Shown: positions 6,774 through 15,064 of the stretch, in pieces
How the letters are laid out: every line of letters starts with the position of its first letter
How positions within the stretch are numbered: position 1 is the first letter of the stretch
Source of the DNA: Candidatus Omnitrophota bacterium
GTDB taxonomy: Bacteria; Hinthialibacterota; Hinthialibacteria; Hinthialibacterales; Hinthialibacteraceae
DNA length: 64,000 nt
NCBI GenBank assembly: GCA_003598175.1
Contig: QZKN01000067.1
Span: 1 to 64,000, forward strand
Reading direction: 5' to 3'
The notes under the pieces: model-generated
The model's input: the letters and a program-made list of their open reading frames with translations, nothing else
What the model was told of the DNA's origin: nothing
Database searches by the model: none
Made by a program: the position numbers and the translations under genes

Positions 6774-9635
6774 CTATTCATTTGTATTCAACTCGATAAT
6801 GGGTTCCGGGGGTTGTTGATTTCTCGACCAGACTTTAAGTAGAATAGGTTGAAGTTCAACGAGTGAGCGATTCTCAGGCGGCACGAACCGTTGAAATAAT
6901 GGTTCATGTATTCCACTCATGATAACGATCCACAAGGGAATTCTTGGTAGATTATCGAGAACAAACAATCCACCGGCGTTTGACTTTGTGCGCGGCAGAT
7001 ATTGTTGTAACCAGGCTTGCTCACGACTTGCCCCTCGCATGGAAAGACGGCGGACGTAACCGGGGGCTTGAATGGCGCTATAATCGTTGAATAAGGATGT
7101 GGTCAGCTGAACCAAAATATGCGCACCTTCGACGGGCGTCTGATCGTTTGCATCGAGCACGATTCCCTTGATATGCATTGGAGGCAGAAATGGGATGATC
7201 ACATTCTTACGAACTTCAAGAGGCATTACCTCGATTTGATCGCTTACCGCTAATCCATGATCGGGATGACTGATACAAATGAGAAACGGCCCTTCCGTAC
7301 AATCGGCGCCAAGTATATGAAATTCACCATTGGGAGAATAAATGGATTGCCAGGTATAAAGCGATTGATTCGACAGGAAGGCATCTTCTCCCACCTTTGT
7401 AATTCTTGGCATAACCAGTAATTCATAGGAAGGAACGGGATCACCGTGCGGTGCGAGAACCTGCCCATAGATTTCAAAGGAATAATCCTCCTTTTCCTCG
7501 AGAACAATTTTCAGATCGCTTTGGTTGGGGGAAACATCGTCGATGGTTTTGACTGAAAATCCGGACGCATCGGGTGGAATGGCGGTAATCCGATAAAGAG
7601 GATTTCTGACTGGCCAGAATAATCCGGAAGTATCCAGATGAAAATATCCGTCTTCATTCGTTTTTGTTATAGGATTGCCAACTATATTTTTCGGTAATGA
7701 GTCGCCCTTTTTATAGAGATACGCACAGATTTCCACATCGACAATAGGATTATAGTCACTTGTCAATACCACACCGTTCATGAGTTCCTGCTGTTGGGTA
7801 ACCGTGAAATCGATGGTTTGTTTTTCCTCTCCCGAAATCGTGATTTGCGGAGGCGGTTCTCGCTTTGAAGGTCCATGGCCGGCGGCTTCGGCATGACAAA
7901 AAAAACTTCCGGGATCGAGATGAATAAAATACTTACCGGATTTATTTGTAATGGCGCGACCGACCATTGTGGCAGGAGCATCTCCAGCGAAATGATAAAA
8001 AAATACGACCGCATTCGGGATTCCTTCGCCCTTGGTATTTTTCACCATCCCTGTAACATTCAATTCGTCTCGATACTGTATATTGATCTTCGTCAAATGA
8101 TCTCCCGGCTGCGGTTGCATGATTTCCGAATGTTTTCCGCCATAAGCCGAATGCATCGCTTTGACAAACACATAGGCATTTTTTGTATTATATTCTACGT
8201 TACCAACAAGTTCATAGGAACCATCGGAACTTGTAACCGCTTCTTTTCCGATTGGTTTGGATCCGGCATATCCGACGCTGACTTCCGGGCGAAAATGTAT
8301 CCATAAGGATACCTCGGTATCGGCAAGTCCTTGATTGTTTTCATCCAGAACCCTGCCGGAAATTTTCCAAGCCGGTTTTACCCATAGAATACAATTGGTT
8401 ATGTCCTGGTTCACAAAATGGGAAAGGATCAAGGGTTCCCGGACGCCAAAAGATTGCAATTTCGAATAATTTCCCGATATATATTCCTCCATTTCTTCCA
8501 CGAATAGTTGATAATAATCGGGAAATAGTTCATGGAATCGAAAATCTCCTTCCACTCCGGTTACACAACGAAGTTGTTCCCCCTTCCGATTCCTGTGCAT
8601 GGATTGACAGGCAACGGTAGCCGAAGACACCCCATTACTTGTAATCACGTCAAGGACTTTCCCGGAAAGCGAAAAACGATTCGAATGCAGGGTAAGTGTG
8701 ATTTCCGCATCATCCGCTGTGTGCAGGTCGACGATGGCAGTTGCTGAAGTGCCCGATAACGCCGACGAGGCTTGAATGCGATACGCTAACGGACGGAGAT
8801 TCTCAAATAGCACAGAACCGTGAATATTCGTCTCCTTTTGTTGTTGAATCACGGCGCTTTCCCCTGGTTGTGTATGAAGCACAACCGATCCCCCTCCAAT
8901 GGGAACACCTTGATCATCTTTCACATGCACATGGAGATTGGCTCGTTTGCGAAGTTGGATCAACACATTTTCATTGTCAATGCGGCATGGTTCATAATGA
9001 GGCAAAAAATCCGGATGGGTGACAAACAGAACGCATTCACCCGCAGGCAATGGGAATAACTTGAAATCTCCATTTTGATGACTGGTGGTTATGGTGTGTA
9101 TTTCTTGTTGCGGGACAACAAATTCATAAGAAGCGGAATGAACAGTCACTGTTGCCCCCGCAATTTGCACATCCGTATCTGACCGGATCATTCCTGCGAT
9201 TTTCTTTTTTCGATGCAACCGGATCTGATGAAAAGGTTTGTCGCGGGGGAAACTCGCTAATGCGATATTATTCAGCGAAAAACAGGAGGAATGTGCGAAG
9301 GAAAGGAAAAGGTTCTCATATTCTTCAACATGAATTATACAACACCCTTCTGCATCACTTTGTAATACTTTCCGAAGATTGCCATCGGATTGTTTCAATT
9401 CAATGGAAACATGAGATAAGGTTTTCCCCTCCTCGTCCTTGATTTTATAATGAAACTCATGACGGGTAATTATTGTTCGCCCTTCGGGTGAAGGCGTCGG
9501 ATCGTTCACAAGGGCCATATTTTGTTGTTTTTCAGGGAGGAGAAACGGTTTGGGGGTATGGGTTTGCAAATACCATATCCCCACAACCAAAATCATTACA
9601 ATCATAAAGGCAATAAAGGATAATATCCGAGTCAT
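6774..9635 (-). CDS. Large anchored protein of tandem carboxypeptidase-regulatory-like units
   Basis: 953 residues. Residues 3-24 (RILSFIAFMIVMILVVGIWYL) form an N-terminal membrane anchor. About nine units recur with the pattern hydrophobic-x-G-x-V ... G-x-P-h-x-x-A-x-V, for example ISGRVLDENNQGLADTEVSLW, VTGMVKNTKGEGIPNAVVFF and IKGIVLDANDQTPVEGAHIL. This is the CarboxypepD_reg/Cna-B-like beta-sandwich family used as periplasmic or surface stalks. No catalytic domain is visible; in related lineages such arrays are often fused to M56 (BlaR1-like) peptidases or sigma-factor systems. It is first gene of the minus-strand operon and divergent from the BlaI-like regulator, which makes control by that regulator plausible. 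AT-richer than flanking DNA. Confidence 0.82.
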   Translation of the reverse strand: MTRILSFIAFMIVMILVVGIWYLQTHTPKPFLLPEKQQNMALVNDPTPSPEGRTIITRHEFHYKIKDEEGKTLSHVSIELKQSDGNLRKVLQSDAEGCCIIHVEEYENLFLSFAHSSCFSLNNIALASFPRDKPFHQIRLHRKKKIAGMIRSDTDVQIAGATVTVHSASYEFVVPQQEIHTITTSHQNGDFKLFPLPAGECVLFVTHPDFLPHYEPCRIDNENVLIQLRKRANLHVHVKDDQGVPIGGGSVVLHTQPGESAVIQQQKETNIHGSVLFENLRPLAYRIQASSALSGTSATAIVDLHTADDAEITLTLHSNRFSLSGKVLDVITSNGVSSATVACQSMHRNRKGEQLRCVTGVEGDFRFHELFPDYYQLFVEEMEEYISGNYSKLQSFGVREPLILSHFVNQDITNCILWVKPAWKISGRVLDENNQGLADTEVSLWIHFRPEVSVGYAGSKPIGKEAVTSSDGSYELVGNVEYNTKNAYVFVKAMHSAYGGKHSEIMQPQPGDHLTKINIQYRDELNVTGMVKNTKGEGIPNAVVFFYHFAGDAPATMVGRAITNKSGKYFIHLDPGSFFCHAEAAGHGPSKREPPPQITISGEEKQTIDFTVTQQQELMNGVVLTSDYNPIVDVEICAYLYKKGDSLPKNIVGNPITKTNEDGYFHLDTSGLFWPVRNPLYRITAIPPDASGFSVKTIDDVSPNQSDLKIVLEEKEDYSFEIYGQVLAPHGDPVPSYELLVMPRITKVGEDAFLSNQSLYTWQSIYSPNGEFHILGADCTEGPFLICISHPDHGLAVSDQIEVMPLEVRKNVIIPFLPPMHIKGIVLDANDQTPVEGAHILVQLTTSLFNDYSAIQAPGYVRRLSMRGASREQAWLQQYLPRTKSNAGGLFVLDNLPRIPLWIVIMSGIHEPLFQRFVPPENRSLVELQPILLKVWSRNQQPPEPIIELNTNE

Positions 9636-10202
9636 GATTGTATCCTCATCAAGATAATGAAAAGCCGTTTTTTTATACTATACTCCTCTGATAACAAAAT
9701 ATTTCACCAGGAACAAAGGAACACATGAAATTGCGACTCTCTATTGATCGTGATCGATCACCAAATCTACATTTATAGTACATGATGCTAAAACCGATTT
9801 TTTTGTGAACATACATCGGGAAGCATTCAAAGGCTCCTTTTAAAGACGACCAAATTCAATTATCGATAAAAATTCATTCCATTTTTTAAGTGAAATTAGC
9901 ATGATTTTTCATCCTTGTCAACTAATAATCATGCTAAATACAATAAAAAATCTTCAATATATACAATCGATAGTATATATGTTTGTTCGTAATACATTGA
10001 AATAAAAGGTGATAGATGTATATGATAAGTACTAATCAATATACTAATACTTCATTTAATACCCTCAAAATTTCTGGAATTTCAACTAAAATACATGCAA
10101 AGACATCATTATGACTACTCGGATATAACGATTGTCGTTGTATGCGGATTGAACCTTATTATCATTAATAATTAATTCAAACTGGAACGGGTAATAAAAG
10201 CA
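9636..10202. promoter_or_regulatory. 567-bp AT-rich divergent intergenic region with inverted repeats
   Basis: No plausible gene. It separates the minus-strand operon from the plus-strand BlaI-like gene. Seen: a 12-base palindrome GTGATCGATCAC at 9750-9761, and an inverted repeat TTAGCATGATT / AATCATGCTAA (9896-9906 and 9927-9937) with a 20-base spacer. A TATAGTATAAAA stretch on the minus strand about 45 bases upstream of the large gene's ATG could be a -10 region. The canonical BlaI half-site pair was not found, so which element binds the regulator is open. Confidence 0.5.
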
Positions 10203-10598
10203 TTGAAAAAAAAGGAAGATTTGACGCCGAACGAAACCTGGTTGCTTTCCGTTTTATACGAGTTGGGCGATGCGGATATTTTTGAGATTCTCGACCATGT
10301 GGTGGAAGAAAAGGATTGGAAATATACCAGCGTGGAAAGTTTTCTCAATAAATTACATGATAAAGGGTATTTGATACGGCGAAAATGTGGCCGTCGTTAC
10401 CGTTATAGTCCTGCCTACAGCCTGACCGATACCCTCAGACAGGTTCTCGATAAACTGTTTCGAGGATTTTTGAAAAACAAACCGGTTCCATTTGTGGATT
10501 ACCTCTTCCGACCCGGAGAAATAAGCGAACGCGACAGGAAAATACTCATTGATCTGATCACGGCTTTTCAGGAAGATCATGAAAAAGATGCCAAGTGA
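10203..10598 (+). CDS. BlaI/MecI-type winged-helix transcriptional repressor
   Basis: 131 residues. The N-terminal ~70 residues follow the BlaI/MecI/CopY winged helix: LTPNETWLLSVLYELGDADIFEIL, then KYTSVESFLNKLHDKGYLIRRKCGRRYRYSPAY, whose SVESFLNKLHDKGYL replaces the usual TVxTLLxRLxxKGxL recognition helix. The C-terminal half is helical, as expected for dimerisation. Start is TTG at 10203; a second TTG at 10221 has AAGGAA close upstream and is a real alternative. BlaI proteins repress their targets until an M56 metalloprotease sensor (BlaR1) cleaves them. No M56 gene is visible here; a small unknown gene overlaps its stop. The likely targets are itself and the divergent operon at 4758-9635 (inference). 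Confidence 0.85.
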   Translation: MKKKEDLTPNETWLLSVLYELGDADIFEILDHVVEEKDWKYTSVESFLNKLHDKGYLIRRKCGRRYRYSPAYSLTDTLRQVLDKLFRGFLKNKPVPFVDYLFRPGEISERDRKILIDLITAFQEDHEKDAK

Positions 10599-10876
10599 TT
10601 AAGCCGCCATCGTTTACGCTCTTGATTGAACAAATCATCCGTTTCCAAAATCCACAGACCACCGCCGCGCCGGATGCGCCGACAAATTCAGTCAGAATCG
10701 AAACTTCGGGAACAATGAGTATACTATTCAAAAAAGTTATGGGAGCGCTTATCCATGTTCCTGTCGTTCATCAACAATATTTCTATATTGCTGAAGCGGG
10801 AATCTGCGCGATGTTGATGAAATCCTTCACCGCGGAGGAACTGGCCCATGCGCTTTCCCGGCATTTTTTACCTTAA
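10595..10876 (+). CDS. Small hypothetical protein translationally coupled to BlaI-like gene
   Basis: 93 residues starting at GTG, whose last two bases begin the TGA of the BlaI-like gene (GTGA overlap), a typical coupling arrangement. No clear Shine-Dalgarno of its own. A weakly hydrophobic stretch lies at ~44-65 (FKKVMGALIHVPVVHQQYFY), and the end reads SFTAEELAHALSRHFLP. In BlaI operons this slot normally holds BlaR1/M56; the tail faintly recalls the PEELxxVLAHE region of M56 but there is no HExxH motif and no set of N-terminal helices. It may be a tiny partner, a degenerate remnant or spurious. Confidence 0.4.
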   Translation: MIKPPSFTLLIEQIIRFQNPQTTAAPDAPTNSVRIETSGTMSILFKKVMGALIHVPVVHQQYFYIAEAGICAMLMKSFTAEELAHALSRHFLP

Positions 10877-11012
10877 TTCTTTCTAAAATAAAAACCATCG
10901 AGACCTGAGATTGCAGAGGGTATGGCGGTTTTGCCTGCAATGATATACTCATGGAACTGATGAAACAAGTTATTCCTTTTTTGCTTTCCATACCGAATTC
11001 GACGGAGTGATC

Positions 11013-12146
11013 ATGGGCAAAGCCGAAGAAAAAGTGGAGCGAATGAAAAAGGCGCTGTCGCATCGCGAAGGCGACCGGGCGCCGGCCGGCGAGTTTTTTT
11101 GGACCGGTTTTATGAAGAAATGCAAACAAAAATGGGGCGAGGATTTCGATCCGTATCGACATTTCGATCTCGATTACATCGTGGTCAATCCGAATATGGA
11201 TCCCCAAATCCAATCCTTTGTGATACTCGAGGAAAATGAGCGCGACATCGTCGTCCAAACCGGCTTCGGCGCGACCATCCGCCGCACGTTGGATTTCCCC
11301 ATGCCGCGCTACGAATCCTTTTCCGTAAACACGCCTGAAGCCATGGCGGATTTCGTATTCAATGAGGCGGCTGATCCGCGGCGGTTTTTCGCCGGCGGCG
11401 ATGATCAGATCAACTGCGTGGGCGATGCGTTGCTCCGCGATATCGACGCATGGGACAAGCGGTTAAATCCTTACGTTGAGGATTTTGCCGTGTTTGGCTC
11501 TGTTTGCGAACCGTTCGAGTATCTCTGGCGCGTCATCGGCAGCGAAAACGCTTTGCTGTGGATGGCGAGTGATACGGATAAACTCGCTGCGTTCGTCGAT
11601 CGTATCGGCGCGTTCATGCTGGAGCTGGCGAAAGCACAAATCGACGCGGGGAAAGGCAGATTGAGTGGGATGTATATTTGGGGAGATGTCGCTTATCGCA
11701 AGGGAATGCTTTTCAATCCTCAGCGTTGGCGGGAAATTTTCAAGCCGCATGTGAAAGCGTTGATCGATCTCTTTCACCAGCAGGAGTTGATGGTGATTTA
11801 TCACGGCTGCGGTAACGCTATCGCCATTTTCGACGATCTGGTTGCTATCGGACTCGACGGATACAATCCGGTCGAGGCCAAGGCGGATTTGGACGTGGTT
11901 GAATTAAAGAAGAAATACGATAAAAAACTGGCCTTTGTCGGCAATATCGACATCCGCGCGCTGGAATCCAATGATCCGAGGAAAATCGAACAGGAAGTGC
12001 TTTACAAACTGCAAGCGGCGAAAGGCGGCGGTTTCGTTTTCCAATCCGACCATTCCGTCAGCAGCGAAGTCGAGCCGGAAAGTTATGAACACGCCATTCG
12101 TCTTTTAAGGCAATATGGGAATTATCCGTTGTCTTTGCGTGCCTGA
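11013..12146 (+). CDS. Uroporphyrinogen decarboxylase-like protein (URO-D/methyltransferase family)
   Basis: 377 residues from ATG 11013, with CGGAG six bases upstream; a GTG six bases earlier would overlap that site. The fold-family pattern is seen in RMKKALSHREGDRAP at the N-terminus, WGDVAYRKGMLFNPQRWREIFKPHVKAL, VIYHGCGNA (HGCG), GLDGYNPVEAKADLDVVELKKKY and FVGNIDIRAL. The N-terminal arginine motifs of true HemE are not evident, and members of this shape in planctomycete-like genomes are usually cobalamin- or methyl-transfer-related (MtaA/CmuA side) or of unknown function. No heme or cobalamin genes lie nearby. The exact reaction is not inferred. Confidence 0.82.
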   Translation: MGKAEEKVERMKKALSHREGDRAPAGEFFWTGFMKKCKQKWGEDFDPYRHFDLDYIVVNPNMDPQIQSFVILEENERDIVVQTGFGATIRRTLDFPMPRYESFSVNTPEAMADFVFNEAADPRRFFAGGDDQINCVGDALLRDIDAWDKRLNPYVEDFAVFGSVCEPFEYLWRVIGSENALLWMASDTDKLAAFVDRIGAFMLELAKAQIDAGKGRLSGMYIWGDVAYRKGMLFNPQRWREIFKPHVKALIDLFHQQELMVIYHGCGNAIAIFDDLVAIGLDGYNPVEAKADLDVVELKKKYDKKLAFVGNIDIRALESNDPRKIEQEVLYKLQAAKGGGFVFQSDHSVSSEVEPESYEHAIRLLRQYGNYPLSLRA

Positions 12147-12155
12147 CGGATTGCG

Positions 12156-12355
12156 TTACCAATCGTATAAATTTGTATCCTTGAAAATCTCCCCCAAAAA
12201 TCCTTCATCGGTCGCATTCCGGATAGCGTCGCCATTTCCATACCGTTCGTAAATCATGTCGGTTCCATTCGGTAAGATTTTCATGCGGCCGGGGATTTTA
12301 TATTTTTCCAGTTGCCGTGGAAATTATGGCGTTCCCCAATCGGCGGTTGTGCCAA
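12156..12355 (-). pseudogene. Decayed gene remnant (3' end with frameshift)
   Basis: On the minus strand a frame ending in TAA at 12156 reads LEKYKIPGRMKILPNGTD, then MIYERYGNGDAIRN and GFLGEIFKDTNLYDW, with protein-like composition. It has no start; the 5' continuation (GERHNFHGNWKN) lies in a different frame, pointing to a frameshift. The family was not recognised. The rest of the 12147-12464 gap holds nothing else that I can support. Confidence 0.4.
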
Positions 12356-12464
12356 AAAAAACCGAGAGCAGCGGATTCCCGCGCCAAACCGGAAACAACA
12401 ATCAATAACGGCGGAATGATGAACCAACACAAAAGCCTTAAACAAATCGAGATACCACTCTCTT

Positions 12465-13022
12465 TTACCATTCCGTGGGTTTAAATTCCCCATCATTAAG
12501 AATTTTTACCGAATCGCCGCTTTGCGCGATGACGAAGAGTCCTTTCTTATACGCATGTTTATCGACATTTTCCTGGATCACGATTCCGGCGACAGCGCCA
12601 ACGATCTTTTTGTTAGCATATTCCGGGAAATAGGTTCTGAATTTCTTCATTCGTTCGATGTGTTCGTTCACATCGCGAACGCCCAGCGTGCTTTTCACTT
12701 CGATCAAGATCACGTATTCCTGATTGACCGCCAGGATATCGATTTCCATCCCTTCCCGGCCGTTTCTATGGACCTTCACATGCGGATGCACACTTCGTAC
12801 CGTGATTCCCCGTTCACGAAACATACGTTCGGTCGCGGGAATCACCAGTCCTTCCACAAACAAGCTCCAACGCCCGATCAAGTTTTCAATTTTTTTATCG
12901 GTTTCTTTCAATTGTCGGTCAGTGGCTCTGATCTGCTGATCCGTTTCTTTAAACCGTTTGTCTGTTTCGGCGAACAATTTCCAAATTTCCTGAAATCCTT
13001 TTTCCATTTCCGATGTCGTCAT
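12465..13022 (-). CDS. Coiled-coil PD-(D/E)XK nuclease-fold protein (DUF3782-like)
   Basis: 185 residues. Residues ~5-50 are a heptad-like helix with repeated ETDKRF, ETDQQI, ATDRQL and ETDKKI units. Residues ~85-115 carry the nuclease-fold core GMEIDILAVNQEYVILIEVKSTL, with D in the first strand and ExK in the second, as in Holliday-resolvase-like PD-(D/E)XK proteins. This domain order matches the DUF3782-type family common in cyanobacteria and planctomycete-like genomes; its biological role is unknown. GAGGAAG lies upstream of the ATG. It is a stand-alone gene, near two other PD-(D/E)XK-bearing proteins in this window (16551 and 26066). Confidence 0.8.
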   Translation of the reverse strand: MTTSEMEKGFQEIWKLFAETDKRFKETDQQIRATDRQLKETDKKIENLIGRWSLFVEGLVIPATERMFRERGITVRSVHPHVKVHRNGREGMEIDILAVNQEYVILIEVKSTLGVRDVNEHIERMKKFRTYFPEYANKKIVGAVAGIVIQENVDKHAYKKGLFVIAQSGDSVKILNDGEFKPTEW

Positions 13023-13321
13023 GGTTTCTTCCTCACCCTATTTGTAGTTCAGCCGTAATTATATCATGAAATAGTGCGAATCATTCAGGCAGAGTGATAT
13101 GTGACAAGCGACAAGATTTTGTAAGGATGAATGCAATGCATCCTGTCACTCGGTGTTAAGAGGCGATGGGATTTCACTCGGTTCAAACCAATCTTTCAGC
13201 TCAATGCCGTAATCAAACAATGGCAATGCTGGTTTATTTGAAATCTGAAAATGCTATGATAGGGGTAGCGGGAGAGGGAACAGGTCTCTACGCTTCATTT
13301 CAGATGGAGTGGAGTAACACA

Positions 13322-13610
13322 ATGAACATTTCGTTGACAGCCGAACAAGAGAAATGGATACAAGACAAAGTGACGTCCGGCGAATATCCCTCTGAGGCCA
13401 CGGTGATCGATGAAGCGTTGCGTTTGCTGCAGAAACGTGATCGCAGAAAGAATACGCAACGAGTATGCATGTTCCCTCCGCAGTTTTCCGGTAAATAGTT
13501 ACATGATTTTCTATCGAATCCTTGAAACTGGCATAGAAATTGTGCGAGTGTTACACTGTGCCAGAGATTTCGATTCGATCCTGGAGCCGGAAGATTTCCA
13601 TTTCCTGTAA
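13322..13610 (+). pseudogene. Collapsed parDE toxin-antitoxin locus
   Basis: The ATG at 13322 begins MNISLTAEQEKWIQDKV, then EATVIDEALRLLQKRDRRK, which is the N-terminal ribbon-helix-helix part of a ParD/CopG antitoxin (58 codons to the stop at 13498). Immediately after, in another frame, come RSFPVNSYMIFYRILETG and IEIVRVLHCARDF, the C-terminal strands of a ParE toxin, ending at the TAA at 13608-13610. The C-terminus of ParD and roughly the first two thirds of ParE are missing, so a single internal deletion near 13450-13470 has joined the two genes. The toxin cannot be functional; the antitoxin stub might still bind DNA. Confidence 0.8.
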
Positions 13611-13614
13611 AAAA

Positions 13615-14982
13615 ATGTCCGAAACCATAACGATTCCTAAAATCCTTTTAGCCGACGATCAATCCGACGTTCTGGTTTCGCTGCGCCTGTTATTGAAAGG
13701 GGAAGGATACCAAACGCAGGAAGCGCAATCGCCTGCGGCGGTCATCAGCGCGGTGAAAGAACAGGATTTCGATGGGATCCTGATGGATATGAATTATACG
13801 CGCGATACCACATCCGGTCAGGAAGGTTTGGATTTACTGAAACGGATTCGCGAGGTCGATGAAACCTTGCCGGTGGTGGTGATGACGGCGTGGAGCAGCA
13901 TCGAACTGGTCGTTGAAGCCATGAAACGAGGCGCACGTGATTTTATCGAAAAGCCGTGGGAAAACGCGCGCCTGCTATCCATCCTGCGAACCCAAATCGA
14001 GTTGCGGCAGGCGCTGCGCGCCGGAAAACGTCTCGAAGCGGAAAATCGAATGCTGCGCGGAGAAGGAAAATCGGTTTTGATTGCCCAATCCACGGCCATG
14101 CGGCCGGTTCTGGAAATGATTGAAAACATCGGTCCGTCCGACGCCAACGTCCTGATTTTAGGCGAGAATGGAACCGGCAAAGGGGTGGTGACGCGCGCGC
14201 TTCATGCCGTTTCGTTGCGCGCGGATAAACCGCTAATTACCGTCAACGTGGGTGGACTGGCGGAAGGCGTGTTTGCCGGCGAATTGTTTGGCCATGTGAA
14301 AGGCGCGTTCACCGACGCGAAAACCGATCGCGTCGGCCGCTTCGAACTCGCCGACGGCGGCACCCTTTTTCTCGACGAGATCGCCAACGTGCCCATGAGA
14401 GAACAACCAAAACTGTTGCGGGTGCTGGAAACCGGCGAATTCGAGCGCGTCGGTTCCTCGCGAACCCGAAGCACGAATGTCAGGATCATTTCCGCCACCA
14501 ACGCCGATATTCAAAAGGAAATCGAAGAGGAACGCTTCCGCCGCGATCTGTTATATCGTCTGAATACGGTCGAAATTCACCTGCCGCCTTTGCGGGATCG
14601 AGTGGAAGATATCCCGCTATTGGCCATGCATTTTTTGAAGAACCATGCGGCGCGTTATCGGAAAAACGTATCCTGTTTTGACGCATCGGCGATGGAGGCG
14701 TTGAGAAACTATTCATGGCCGGGAAATGTACGCGAACTGGATCACGCCGTGGAACGCGCCGTGCTGATGGCCAAATCCGATGTGATTCAAAACAGCGACC
14801 TGGCAATCCGCAAAAGCAGCGAAAGCGTATCCGGCATCGAAGAGATGAGTCTGGAGGAAGTGGAAAGCTATCTGATCAAAAAAGCGATGGCGCGAAACAA
14901 TGGAAACATCAGCCAGGCCGCAAAAATGCTGGGCCTGAGCCGCACCGCCCTTTACCGCCGTCTGGAAAAATATGGGATTTGA
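13615..14982 (+). CDS. NtrC-family sigma-54-dependent response regulator
   Basis: 455 residues. Receiver domain 9-125: acidic pocket D14-D15, phosphoacceptor D58 (GILMDMNYT), T91 and K113. AAA+ domain ~155-385: Walker A GENGTGKG at 183-190, sigma-54 contact loop GAFTDA at 230-235 (D in place of the second G of GAFTGA, a known variant) and Walker B TLFLDEI at 250-256. C-terminal Fis-type helix-turn-helix: GNISQAAKMLGLSRTALYRRLEKYG. The start is taken at ATG 13615, five bases after the parDE remnant's stop; no good Shine-Dalgarno is visible. It forms a pair with the kinase at 15065. It should activate sigma-54 promoters; candidates lie at 17992 and 22629 ahead of the efflux genes. Confidence 0.95.
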   Translation: MSETITIPKILLADDQSDVLVSLRLLLKGEGYQTQEAQSPAAVISAVKEQDFDGILMDMNYTRDTTSGQEGLDLLKRIREVDETLPVVVMTAWSSIELVVEAMKRGARDFIEKPWENARLLSILRTQIELRQALRAGKRLEAENRMLRGEGKSVLIAQSTAMRPVLEMIENIGPSDANVLILGENGTGKGVVTRALHAVSLRADKPLITVNVGGLAEGVFAGELFGHVKGAFTDAKTDRVGRFELADGGTLFLDEIANVPMREQPKLLRVLETGEFERVGSSRTRSTNVRIISATNADIQKEIEEERFRRDLLYRLNTVEIHLPPLRDRVEDIPLLAMHFLKNHAARYRKNVSCFDASAMEALRNYSWPGNVRELDHAVERAVLMAKSDVIQNSDLAIRKSSESVSGIEEMSLEEVESYLIKKAMARNNGNISQAAKMLGLSRTALYRRLEKYGI

Positions 14983-15005
14983 TGATTCGATTCCGTATGC
15001 AATCA

Positions 15006-15035
15006 GGAGCGCGGGCATCTTGTCCGCATTATAAG
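15006..15035. repeat. Short hairpin repeat (GCGGGCA-TCT-TGTCCGC)
   Basis: A 7-bp stem with one G-T pair and a TCT loop (15011-15027), framed by GGAGC on the left and ATTATAAG on the right. It lies between the response regulator and kinase genes. It resembles the other small palindromic repeats of the window in size and position. Confidence 0.5.
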
Positions 15036-15064
15036 TTTTTATTCAATAGCAGTTGTTGAAACCG

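Noticed and set aside
9636-10202. Canonical BlaI operator
   Set aside because: TACA-type half-sites occur, but not as a properly spaced dyad; the inverted repeats seen are of a different kind.
10595-10876. M56/BlaR1 identity for the small coupled frame
   Set aside because: The EELAHALSRH end only faintly resembles the M56 helix; there is no HExxH and no membrane-helix set.
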